A stretch of DNA of 51,462 nucleotides from Treponema sp. (lineage in GTDB: Bacteria; Spirochaetota; Spirochaetia; Treponematales; Treponemataceae), in NCBI GenBank assembly GCA_022640795.1, contig JALCCK010000012.1, forward strand, positions 1 to 51,462. Direction: 5' to 3'. The first letter of the stretch is position 1, and each line of letters begins with the position of its first letter. Positions 16,334 to 24,186 of this stretch are shown in pieces. The notes under the pieces are model-generated. The model ran no database searches and was not told the DNA's origin. It worked only from the letters and a program-made list of their open reading frames with translations. Both the position numbers and the translations under genes were made by a program.

Positions 16334-18909
16334 TATAAAGCTCCTGTTAAAAGCTTTTTCAGTTCTGCAAGTCCCTGCATGTCTGCGTCACTGCCGGTCA
16401 GTTCATCAATAAAGGAGGCAAGGCTTGTTTCAGTGTCGTGGATCTGTGATTCTACATCGGCAAATGTTTCTGCATATTTTTCAGAGAGTGATTGAATGCG
16501 GGAGGCAAAATCTGAAAGCAGTGTTTCAGGCAGTTTCTGTAGTGAGTCCATAAGCGGGGTAATCCATTTTGCTTCAAGCAGCTGATGAATCTGACTCTCA
16601 TTCAATTGTTCGATTACTGTTTTTGTTTTTGCTTCAAGGGCAGCTGCTGCATCTTTTATTGCAGTTTTAAGTGCTTTTTCTTCTGTAAGTAAGTCATTTA
16701 CCTGGATGATCTTTGCTTCATACGAGTCTTCCGGATACGATTCATTTTTTTTGCATTCTGATTGCAGCTGTTTTGCTTCTTTTGTAACAACGGCAGCGAC
16801 AAATGCATCTTTTGTATCGTTGATGCATTCACTCTCTTTTTCATCTTCAGAAAGCGATTCAAGAATTTCATCATACTGACTCGTAATTTCTGAAAGCCGG
16901 TCTTCTTTTTTCTGTACCGCATCCAGTTCATCCTTCATCAGTGTCTGCTGTACCAGGGTAAACGGCAGTACATGACCAACCCAGCCGTCCTGTACGTCGG
17001 TCTCTTTCCCGTCTTTCTTTTTAGTTACCATGTGCGGATCTACTTTTTTAACCGCATCAAGCCCTTCTGTCTGCAGCACTTCAAGATCTGCCGCAATTGT
17101 ACCCCAGTTATCATCGAGAATCTGATACGCTTCATAGGGATCGACTAATGGGATGGACGCAAGCCGGCTGAATATTTCAGTGCTTAATACCGTTTCTTCG
17201 GTGGTACGGTCAACTGCTGTCAGTGTTGTCAGTAAGTCATGTTTGAGTATCTGGTCAAAGTCATCAAAGGATGTGGTAAAGGTGTGCAGGAATGAAGTAA
17301 CATCCGGATGATTCAAAACAGCCTGTTTACAATCTTGTGCCGTTAATTTTGCAGTTGTAGCGGTTGCAGAAGTAAACAAGGATGAGCGGAGGTGTGGAAA
17401 CGCAGTCCAGTAGGGAGCGAATGCATCAAGTTCTTTTTCCGGAATACCACCGAACATAGATGCATAGATATCCCATGACTCTGCAGGTTCTGATGAATCA
17501 ACATAGCGGGGAATATTCAAATTGTAGTCGTTCTTTCTGATTTCTTCTTTTGAAACAGACCGTGAAAAGCCGTCTATTGTTTTTCGGCTTTGAACGGTAT
17601 CTGCAATGCGTTTAATATCAGACGAACGCAGCTTATTATTTTTTCCCTCTTTTATAAATCCCTTTGAAGCATCAATAATCAGCACGTCAGACTGTTCTTT
17701 TTTCTGTTTTAACACCATGATGATGGTTGGAATACCGGTCCCAAAGAAAATATTTGCAGGAAGGCCGATAATTGCATCTATATGATTTTCTTCAATAAGA
17801 TGTTTTCGTATTTCACCTTCTTCTCCACCACGGAACAGTACACCATGTGGTAAAACTATGGTCATAATACCGTCTGGTTTCAGATGATATAAGTCATGCA
17901 GTAAAAATGCATAATCAGCCTTTGTTTTCGGAGCAAGCCCAAAGCGGGCATACCGGGGATCAGTATCTTTGTTTTCCGGATCCCATTTTTGAGAATAGGG
18001 TGGATTAGACACAACGGCATCAACATAGAGCGGTGCATATGCTTTTTCTTCATCAAAATACGGCCAGTCATCCTCAAGCGTGTCACCATTCCGGGTTATG
18101 ATATTTGCAGAATTAATACCCCGCATTACCAGATTCATACGGGTTAAGTTATACGTATTCTGCTTGATTTCCTGTGCATAGTACTTAATGGAATCTTTAT
18201 TACTAATATGTTTTGCAACACTCTTACCAATAGTAATCAGCAAAGAGCCTGAACCACTGGTAGGATCGTATATTTCAATTTCTTTCCGGTCTTTCAGATG
18301 GTCTGCGACAATTTCAGACATTAAAAGCGACACTTCGTGCGGTGTATAAAACTCACCGGCTTTTTTTCCGGCATTTGCCGCAAACATACTGATCAGATAC
18401 TCATAAATGAACCCAAGTACATCATAGTCCTGGGAGCCATCCATAGGAATGTCTTTAATCAGGGTGATAAGTGAACGGATTGCTTTTGTCTGAGAAGCGG
18501 CACTGTCTCCTAATTTACTCAGTCCTGTCTGCAAAGTATCAAAAACACCTTCAAATACTTTTTTATACTTTTTATTGATTAAGCGGCTGAATGCAGAAAG
18601 TGCATCTCGGACATTTGCAACAGAGAAATCAGAACCTAAAGAAAGCCATGTTGAAAACAGATTTTCATAGGAAATAAAGTATCCGATTCCACTACTGATA
18701 AAATCAACCGTATCGGTAACATCCTCTGAAAATGCTTTTATATCATCATCGGTACAGTCCTGTTCTTTTGCATATTGTATTTCCCGTTCAGAAAGATATT
18801 TATAGAAGATAAAACCTAAAATGTAATCTTTATAGTCATTTGCTTCAATTTTTGAGCGCATCTGGTTTGCTGATTCCCAGATCTTTGCGGCAAGCTGCTG
18901 TTTATTCAT
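16333..18909 (-). CDS. hsdM: Type I restriction enzyme DNA methyltransferase HsdM, with long C-terminal extension
   Basis: An 858-residue N6-adenine methyltransferase subunit that protects host DNA and forms the core of the restriction complex. The N-terminal HsdM helical domain (about 5-145) is followed by the SAM-dependent domain with GEFYTPHEVSLLMSE (185-199), motif I DPTSGSGSLL (215-224) and the catalytic NPPY (302-305). After about residue 500 comes roughly 350 residues of charged, probably coiled-coil sequence, longer than in the classic 529-residue enzyme but seen in a subgroup of HsdM proteins. AAGGA lies 7-8 bases before the ATG. It is the first gene of the operon. AT-rich sequence upstream has several TATAAT-like boxes, none with a convincing -35. 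Confidence 0.96.
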   Translation of the reverse strand: MNKQQLAAKIWESANQMRSKIEANDYKDYILGFIFYKYLSEREIQYAKEQDCTDDDIKAFSEDVTDTVDFISSGIGYFISYENLFSTWLSLGSDFSVANVRDALSAFSRLINKKYKKVFEGVFDTLQTGLSKLGDSAASQTKAIRSLITLIKDIPMDGSQDYDVLGFIYEYLISMFAANAGKKAGEFYTPHEVSLLMSEIVADHLKDRKEIEIYDPTSGSGSLLITIGKSVAKHISNKDSIKYYAQEIKQNTYNLTRMNLVMRGINSANIITRNGDTLEDDWPYFDEEKAYAPLYVDAVVSNPPYSQKWDPENKDTDPRYARFGLAPKTKADYAFLLHDLYHLKPDGIMTIVLPHGVLFRGGEEGEIRKHLIEENHIDAIIGLPANIFFGTGIPTIIMVLKQKKEQSDVLIIDASKGFIKEGKNNKLRSSDIKRIADTVQSRKTIDGFSRSVSKEEIRKNDYNLNIPRYVDSSEPAESWDIYASMFGGIPEKELDAFAPYWTAFPHLRSSLFTSATATTAKLTAQDCKQAVLNHPDVTSFLHTFTTSFDDFDQILKHDLLTTLTAVDRTTEETVLSTEIFSRLASIPLVDPYEAYQILDDNWGTIAADLEVLQTEGLDAVKKVDPHMVTKKKDGKETDVQDGWVGHVLPFTLVQQTLMKDELDAVQKKEDRLSEITSQYDEILESLSEDEKESECINDTKDAFVAAVVTKEAKQLQSECKKNESYPEDSYEAKIIQVNDLLTEEKALKTAIKDAAAALEAKTKTVIEQLNESQIHQLLEAKWITPLMDSLQKLPETLLSDFASRIQSLSEKYAETFADVESQIHDTETSLASFIDELTGSDADMQGLAELKKLLTGAL

Positions 18910-19035
18910 TATGTAATCCTTTTATTATATATCAGTAAAAAATTTATTTAAAATAGATAAACCATTATATATTGTTTATAGCATAAAAGGAATACTTAAG
19001 ATTACGTCTAAGGAAGCATACCGAGGGGGGCGGAC

Positions 19036-19068
19036 ACAAAAAAAAGACACTCTATAAAAGAGTGTCTT
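19036..19068 (-). terminator. Rho-independent terminator, minus strand
   Basis: A 10-bp perfect stem (19044-19053 with 19059-19068, 5-base loop). Read on the minus strand it is followed by a run of T. It would stop transcripts coming from the recombinase-remnant side before they enter hsdM. Confidence 0.75.
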
Positions 19069-19179
19069 AGTATTATTTAGCAGAGGCTCCTGGAATATTC
19101 AGATTACTCCCTTTCTTCCCCGCGGTGTGTGGATTAATTGACGCTTACAATTAAAATACTGGTTGACGGAAAATAAGAT

Positions 19180-19229
19180 TTCTTCCAATCACGCTACAGT
19201 ATAGCCATTGTGTAGCGTCATCGGAAGAA
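19180..19229. repeat. Interrupted inverted repeat in the decayed zone
   Basis: Two nested perfect arms: TTCTTCC with GGAAGAA outside and ACGCTACA with TGTAGCGT inside, separated by symmetric 4-base internal loops (AATC, CATC) around a 12-base centre. It could be a recombinase site, an element end or a folded RNA. No gene covers it. Confidence 0.6.
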
Positions 19230-19295
19230 TTGAAGAGAGCTATTATGTTTAGAGAATACTTTTTGTGATAGAAAAAATGATGAAAGACTATTTTA

Positions 19296-19475
19296 TCAGA
19301 GCGTATTTATTTCATTTTCGAGTTGTTCTATGTACTGCATAAGCGTGGTAAAATCCGGTCGGGGGCCATATATCATTTCTTTCATTTTCTTGTAATCGCT
19401 TTCGAGCGTTTTAAAGCTATGTGCCGGTGGCATCAGACAAAAGGTTTTTAGATTTGGCAGATTGAAGAACGGTTT
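19296..19475 (-). pseudogene. C-terminal remnant of a probable AbiEii-type nucleotidyltransferase toxin
   Basis: Fifty-nine codons ending in TGA, with a TGA immediately upstream in the same frame, so only the tail of a gene is left. The residues include LPNLKTFCLMPPAHSFKT, DYKKMKEMIYG and an ending LENEINTL. The pattern of a Tyr-containing DY-x-x-M-x-x-MI-Y/F-G segment followed by a short helix ending LE-x-x-IN resembles the C-terminus of AbiEii/AbiGii family toxins. This family call is from memory of the pattern and is tentative. Its position, between a restriction system and recombinase remnants, suits a defence or mobile cargo gene. Confidence 0.4.
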
Positions 19476-19534
19476 TCATGAACTATTTCCGAATCAAATG
19501 GGTGTGCGTGTACGGAATGTGTCAAGATAGTTGA

Positions 19535-19752
19535 CGCTTCAAATCATGGGATACGCACTGGAATGATCTGACCGAATTTTTTAAGTACCGCCGGAAATCA
19601 GAAAAGCGATCAACACGACGAATGCCATTGAATCACTTAATTTTCAATTGCGGAAGGTTACCTGCAATAAATCGACATTCCCGACCTGCGATGCTATATT
19701 AAAGATAATGTATCTGGCGTTGAAGAATGCTTCGTAGAAATGGACGATGCCA
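19535..19752 (+). pseudogene. IS256-family (Mutator-type) transposase C-terminal remnant
   Basis: Translating in two frames gives [17 protein letters not shown] (19538-19588), then after loss of one base [16 protein letters not shown] and further on LALKNAS, a TAG at 19735-19737 and KWTMP. These are the most conserved C-terminal motifs of IS256-type transposases, in the right order and spacing. With a frameshift, an internal stop and no N-terminal part, the element is dead. The usual last 20 or so residues after KWTMP are missing, and at that point (about 19753) the sequence changes into recombinase code on the other strand. No terminal inverted repeats could be identified. Confidence 0.88.
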
Positions 19753-19755
19753 TGC

Positions 19756-20149
19756 ATGAGGTGTTAACTTCCGTCCGTCGGTATTGATATGAGCTTTTTG
19801 AAGTGCCCGGTGAAATTCCGACCGGGCGTATTCCTGACGAACCGGTCTTGTTAAAAGGATTTCTGACTCCGTTTGCAGAAAGGAATCCGTCTATGATGAT
19901 TGCTTTTTTGTCCTTGTTGAACTGGCATTTTCTGAATGCACGGACTTCACCAAGCCGCATTCCTGCTGATACACAGAGCAGATAAAAAACATAAAACATT
20001 TCAGACGAAAAATTTCTGGGGACGAAAAGCGTTTCGAGCTCCCGGGTGGACAGAACCGATTGACGTTTACTGTTTCTTTTAAATCGTATGAAAGCAGGCT
20101 GTTGGACAGGAATTCCCTGCCAGATTGCTTCTTCATATATTTCGGTCAT
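19756..20149 (-). pseudogene. Truncated and frameshifted tyrosine recombinase/integrase
   Basis: The minus strand first reads EEAIWQGI and RELETLF, then CVSAGMRLGEVRAF (box I with the first catalytic Arg) and KKAIIIDGFLSANG. Near 19850 the frame breaks, and the next frame gives FHRALQKAHINTDGRKLTPH, the run-up to box II. The His-x-x-Arg of box II and the catalytic Tyr are lost because the IS256 remnant begins at about 19755. The N-terminal DNA-binding domain is also missing or unrecognisable. It ends its open frame at 20149, about 90 bases from the 3' end of tRNA-Val, the classic place for an integrated element's recombinase. It may have inserted the hsd island or acted on hsdS. Confidence 0.8.
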
Positions 20150-20191
20150 TATTTTACCTACTATTGATATTTTATTTACAGTAAAATAATG
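20147..20191. repeat. Perfect 11-bp inverted repeat beside the recombinase remnant
   Basis: CATTATTTTAC (20147-20157) is the exact reverse complement of GTAAAATAATG (20181-20191), with a 23-base AT-rich centre. It lies between tRNA-Val and the recombinase remnant and overlaps the remnant's first ATG, so it may be an old recombination or regulator site. Confidence 0.55.
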
Positions 20192-20238
20192 AAGTCAGAT
20201 ATTGATTTTATAAGTCGTTATATTACAAGCAATTAAAG

Positions 20239-20311
20239 TGGACGATGACGGGATCGAACCGCCGACATTTTGGGTGTAAACCAAACGCTCTCCCATCTGA
20301 GCTAATCGTCC
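20239..20311 (-). tRNA. tRNA-Val (UAC anticodon)
   Basis: Folds as a standard 73-nt tRNA on the minus strand. The acceptor is GGACGAT paired with ATCGTCC, with discriminator A. The anticodon stem is TTTGG/CCAAA around loop TTTACAC, giving anticodon TAC, and the T loop is TTCGATC. CCA is not encoded. Its 3' end faces the integrase remnant and restriction island. Confidence 0.95.
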
Positions 20312-20403
20312 GTAATGGTTGATATAGTACCAGAAAGGATATTTTTTGTCAACGGTTCTTTTCTTTATTTCGTAAAATAAAGGAGCAGTAAACTGGTATT
20401 CCG

Positions 20404-21117
20404 TTATTCCATCGGATTTTCCGTTCCCTTGTGGAACAGAAACAGATCCTGAATCTGCAGCGTATAAACGGAATTGGTTTGACTTTTGTCGAGTTTTTCA
20501 CTGACGAGCATTACGTCAAACACATGGCTTATCGGGTCGTAATTTGGAGCTGTGATTTCCAGGGTAAATTGGAACCGTTTCGAAAATTTTTCTTTTTCAG
20601 CTGCTTCGGGCCGTACCCAGAAAGTATAATTACCTTTTGTCGTCTTATAGGTACTACATGGATTATACCATGACGAGTCAATCATGCCTGCTTTTTTTCC
20701 GTTCTGCAGTAGTTTTATTGAAGCTCCGGTAAGCGGTTCAAACGTACTGCCGTCATAAACGGTTCCCGAAAAGATAGGAAAGTTAAACAGCGGTGATGGA
20801 GCTGCTGCCGGTACCTGATGCCTGATTTTATTATGATAGGGACGTTTTGACGCATTGACGAGGCGGATTCCTTCCATGCCTAATGCATCTATATCTGCTT
20901 TGAGCTGCGTATCTTCCAGTATATCCTGTGTATGGGTTATCCCTCGTCCCGAGACAACGTATTTCGGCGGAATCCTGTTTAAAACATAGCTTACGGCATC
21001 GAGACGACAGCTTTGACAGTCACAGGTAAACCAGACTGGATTTTCTGTTTTCAGCTGGTCATACAGACTGTTTATGCGTTCAGTAACCTGTTCTTCCATT
21101 ATATTGTGAACATTCAT
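20404..21117 (-). CDS. ComFB-domain protein fused to a carboxypeptidase-regulatory-like domain
   Basis: A 237-residue protein. The N-terminal 80 residues match the late-competence ComFB family: MEEQVTERINSLYDQL, the Cys cluster CDCQSC (C32, C34, C37, likely zinc-binding) and DAVSYVLNRIPPKYVVSGRG. After a linker, residues from about 112 form a beta-sandwich opening FSGTVYDGSTFEPLTGASIKLL, typical of carboxypeptidase-regulatory (CarboxypepD_reg) domains. ComFB proteins have been reported as cyclic di-GMP receptors in cyanobacteria, so a signalling role is plausible. There is no signal peptide. GGGGAGAT lies 6 bases before the ATG. Confidence 0.8.
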   Translation of the reverse strand: MNVHNIMEEQVTERINSLYDQLKTENPVWFTCDCQSCRLDAVSYVLNRIPPKYVVSGRGITHTQDILEDTQLKADIDALGMEGIRLVNASKRPYHNKIRHQVPAAAPSPLFNFPIFSGTVYDGSTFEPLTGASIKLLQNGKKAGMIDSSWYNPCSTYKTTKGNYTFWVRPEAAEKEKFSKRFQFTLEITAPNYDPISHVFDVMLVSEKLDKSQTNSVYTLQIQDLFLFHKGTENPME

Positions 21118-21191
21118 TCTGTTATCTCCCCAGAAAAATACATGTACGGTACTGCTACTATTATACGGCTATTTGCCGCAATGAGCAATTA

Positions 21192-23222
21192 TTAATTACC
21201 GCCTTTCCGTGTATATGGCGCAAGCCCTCCGTTTTCAAGGATTCTGCTTTCACGTTCCGAAAGTGTATTTTTTCCTGTTATGGTACTGGTACTGCCGGCA
21301 GAATGTACACTGATAGTAAAAGGTGTTCTGCTTTTGAGTGATTCGAATATGCCGGTTATTTCGACCGTATCGTTTTCCTTGATTTTATCGTAATCAGCAG
21401 GGTTCTCAAACGTTATCGGAATTATTCCGTAATTTACCAGATTTGCTTTATGGATACGTGCAAATGACTTTGCAATAACTGCACGCACACCGAGGTACAT
21501 GGGGGCCAGAGCAGCATGTTCTCGAGACGACCCCTGTCCGTAGTTCTCTCCGCCAATGACTATACAACCTGAAAAATTTATCTTTTCGGCCCGTTCATAG
21601 AATGTCCGGTCTATCCGGGAAAAGGCGAATTTACTTATTTCCGGGATGTTAGACCGCAGCGGCAGAACTTTCGCACCTGCCGGCATTATGTCGTCGGTTG
21701 AAATATTGTCTCCGGTCTTCAGCAGAACTGGCAGTTTCAGCTCCGTAGCGGGTTCCGGGCACGGCGGACATGGTTTAATGTTCGGTCCTCGTTTTATTTC
21801 TATCAGTGCAGCATCTTTTTCAGGAAGCGGTGGCAGTATCATCTGTGAATCCAGAGCCGACTCTGTAACTTCACCGGATGCAAGGCGGAAATCTTTCCCG
21901 TCGAGCAGACTGATACGGAGTCCGGTCGCGAATGCAGGATCGGAATAATCAATCGTGTCGGCTGCTGTAAATACGCCGGTAACCGCTGAAGCGGCCGCCG
22001 TTTCGGGAGAGACGAGAAATACTTCCGCATCGGCGGTACCGCTTCTTCCTTTGAAATTACGGTTAAAGGTCCGCAGTGTTATTCCGTTCGAATTCGGTGC
22101 AAAGCCCATACCGATACAGGGGCCGCAGGCACTTTCAAGAATCCGGAAGCCTGCTTTTATCAGATCACCGAGGATCCCTGCTTTTTCCGCCATCATCAGT
22201 GTCGTTCTGCTGCCGGGAGCAATACCGGCTTCCAGTCCTGGCGCTATGTGTTTGCCTTTTACAATAGCTGCAACAGTTTCGAGATCATCGAGAGAACTGT
22301 TTGTACAGGAACCGATGACGATCTGTGTCACCGGCTTGCCGGCAAGTTCAGAAACAGCTTTAACATTATCGGGCATATGCGGACAGGCAGCCAGCGGCCG
22401 CAGCGTCGAAAGGTCTATTTCGATGATTTTATCATATACAGCATCGTCATCGGCTTTCAACTCGTTCCAGTCCCGGCCACGGCCCATTGCAGTAAGAAAC
22501 TTTTTGGTTGTGGCGTCGGAAGGGAAGATGGAACAGGTTGCTCCCAGTTCAGCCCCCATATTAGTGATTGTAGCCCGCTGTGGAACCGTAAGCGAAGTTG
22601 CCCCGTCACCGGTATATTCGTAGATCGCTCCGATTCCGCCTTTTACGCTTTCACGACGGAGAACTTCCAGTATTATATCTTTCGCACTTACTCCCTTTCT
22701 CAGCCGTCCGGTGAGTTTTACGCAGAAAATTTTCGGCATCGCCAGATGAAACGCACCGCCACCCATGGCGACAGCAACGTCAAGTCCTCCTGCTCCTATC
22801 GCAATCATTCCGATGCCGCCGCCGGTAGGGGTATGGGAATCTGAACCGAGTAGTGTTTTTCCCGGAATTCCAAAATGTTCAAGGTGTACCTGATGACAGA
22901 TTCCGTTTCCCGGTCGTGAAAAATAGAGACCGTATTTTGCAGCGACACTCTGCAGATAGCGGTGATCGTCCATATTGCGGAAGTCTGTCTGCAAGGTATT
23001 GTGATCGACATACGAGACTGAAAGTTCCGTTTTTATTCTCGGAATGCCGATAGTTTCAAACTGAAGATATGCCATCGTTCCCGTCGCGTCCTGCGTCAGC
23101 GTCTGATCTATACGAAGGGCTATATCGGTACCGCGTTTTATAGGAATCCCCGGTTCGAATGTGCTTCCACCTTGTGGAACAATATGCGACTGAATGATTT
23201 TTTCTGCAAGTGTAAGTGCCAT
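21192..23222 (-). CDS. Aconitate hydratase, Aquifex-type
   Basis: A 676-residue [4Fe-4S] dehydratase that isomerises citrate and isocitrate through cis-aconitate. Cluster ligands are seen in GSCTNSS and in ACGPCIGMGFAP. The substrate and swivel-domain motifs GSDSHTPTGGGIGMIAIGAGG and YGQGSSREHAALAP are intact. Its length and domain order match the shorter, aconitase-like group first noted in Aquifex rather than the 850-900-residue AcnA/AcnB. The frame opens further upstream (to 23294), but the ATG at 23222 has AGAGG 6 bases before it and begins at the family N-terminus (MALTLAEKIIQSHIV). The upstream gap holds the first hairpin of a repeated element 37 bases away. No other TCA-cycle gene is adjacent. 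Confidence 0.93.
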   Translation of the reverse strand: MALTLAEKIIQSHIVPQGGSTFEPGIPIKRGTDIALRIDQTLTQDATGTMAYLQFETIGIPRIKTELSVSYVDHNTLQTDFRNMDDHRYLQSVAAKYGLYFSRPGNGICHQVHLEHFGIPGKTLLGSDSHTPTGGGIGMIAIGAGGLDVAVAMGGGAFHLAMPKIFCVKLTGRLRKGVSAKDIILEVLRRESVKGGIGAIYEYTGDGATSLTVPQRATITNMGAELGATCSIFPSDATTKKFLTAMGRGRDWNELKADDDAVYDKIIEIDLSTLRPLAACPHMPDNVKAVSELAGKPVTQIVIGSCTNSSLDDLETVAAIVKGKHIAPGLEAGIAPGSRTTLMMAEKAGILGDLIKAGFRILESACGPCIGMGFAPNSNGITLRTFNRNFKGRSGTADAEVFLVSPETAAASAVTGVFTAADTIDYSDPAFATGLRISLLDGKDFRLASGEVTESALDSQMILPPLPEKDAALIEIKRGPNIKPCPPCPEPATELKLPVLLKTGDNISTDDIMPAGAKVLPLRSNIPEISKFAFSRIDRTFYERAEKINFSGCIVIGGENYGQGSSREHAALAPMYLGVRAVIAKSFARIHKANLVNYGIIPITFENPADYDKIKENDTVEITGIFESLKSRTPFTISVHSAGSTSTITGKNTLSERESRILENGGLAPYTRKGGN

Positions 23223-23259
23223 GTTCTGCCTCTGCAAGATTTGTTTACATAAAATGAGA

Positions 23260-23398
23260 CACTTGCAAATGTCTGACGAGTTTTGCAAGTGCAACTATTA
23301 ATTCTGACACAGAAATTTATAAAGATTTGTACAGCAAAGATTTATAAATATCTATAAAGCGGTTGCGAAAGGTAACAGACTTTAGCAACTGATTCAAA
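23260..23398. repeat. Two-hairpin intergenic element, copy A
   Basis: Hairpin 1 is CACTTGCAAA (23260-23269) pairing perfectly with 23282-23291. Hairpin 2 is TTGCGAAAG (23363-23371) pairing with CTTTAGCAA (23380-23388). The end reads TTCAAAT (23393-23399). Both hairpins and the flanking bases match copy B at 33222-33307. Here about 70 AT-rich bases separate the hairpins. It lies between the aconitase start and the divergent lipoprotein gene, within a 304-base gap that otherwise holds nothing I recognise. Confidence 0.75.
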
Positions 23399-23526
23399 TA
23401 TACCAAAATATGTATAAATATTCAAGATAATGCACCGCGGGAGAATATGGACTATCTGCCGCATCATGCCTATATTTTTTTCGTGATGGGTGATATACTA
23501 ATATACAGTATATTGCAGGTTTACCG

Positions 23527-24186
23527 ATGACGAGATTCAGATTACTACGCAAGTTTTTATTGTTGTGTGCGACAATTTTTTGTTTCTCCTGTAAAGATGC
23601 ACTGCCGGTAACCGGTACCGCTGATGATGCAGCTACGATGAAAAGCCGTATTTCAAAGGAAGCTTCAGAAATCGTATGGACAACAGAAATTGAGGGCGAA
23701 AGATTATCTGTGGATATTACGAAAATGAACGGAATATCGGATAAACTGAAGCTTTCTCCTGAAGTGCTTGCAGTATCCGGTGCCGGAGATCCGTTGTATC
23801 CGTCGTTTGATGATTTCGGAAGTCTTGACATTTCGAAACTCGATAGTCAGGCAGTAAAAACGGTAAACGGATTTTGTGCTGCTGTTTCAAAAGGGACTGA
23901 AGCTGATTCGTTTCTTTTGCAGAAGGCAGTGTATACGCTGGTACTGTTTCTTTCGGATATAAAGTTGCAGTGGCCCGGGTATCCGTCTGAATTTTCGGAT
24001 CAGAATCCTTTATTTGTTTCATGGATTCCAGGAGAACCGTTTGCCGGATCTGCCGACTTTATTGTTCCGGTACGACTCAGAACGGCCGACAACTGTACGC
24101 TCGATCTCCAGCTGTTTCTTGACCGGAATCAGGACTGGAAAATAGAACGGATTCATATCCTGAAAGTAATGGAGAAACAATCATGA
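23527..24186 (+). CDS. Lipoprotein of unknown function
   Basis: A 219-residue predicted lipoprotein: basic start MTRFRLLRKF, hydrophobic core, lipobox CFSC with Cys22. The mature part has no domain I recognise. It contains a long helical middle (about 105-145) and a compact beta-rich end (about 165-215) ending RIHILKVMEKQS. It overlaps the next gene by 4 bases (ATGA), so the two proteins are made together and probably work together. A weak CAGGT lies before the ATG. It may be restricted to spirochaetes. Confidence 0.75.
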   Translation: MTRFRLLRKFLLLCATIFCFSCKDALPVTGTADDAATMKSRISKEASEIVWTTEIEGERLSVDITKMNGISDKLKLSPEVLAVSGAGDPLYPSFDDFGSLDISKLDSQAVKTVNGFCAAVSKGTEADSFLLQKAVYTLVLFLSDIKLQWPGYPSEFSDQNPLFVSWIPGEPFAGSADFIVPVRLRTADNCTLDLQLFLDRNQDWKIERIHILKVMEKQS

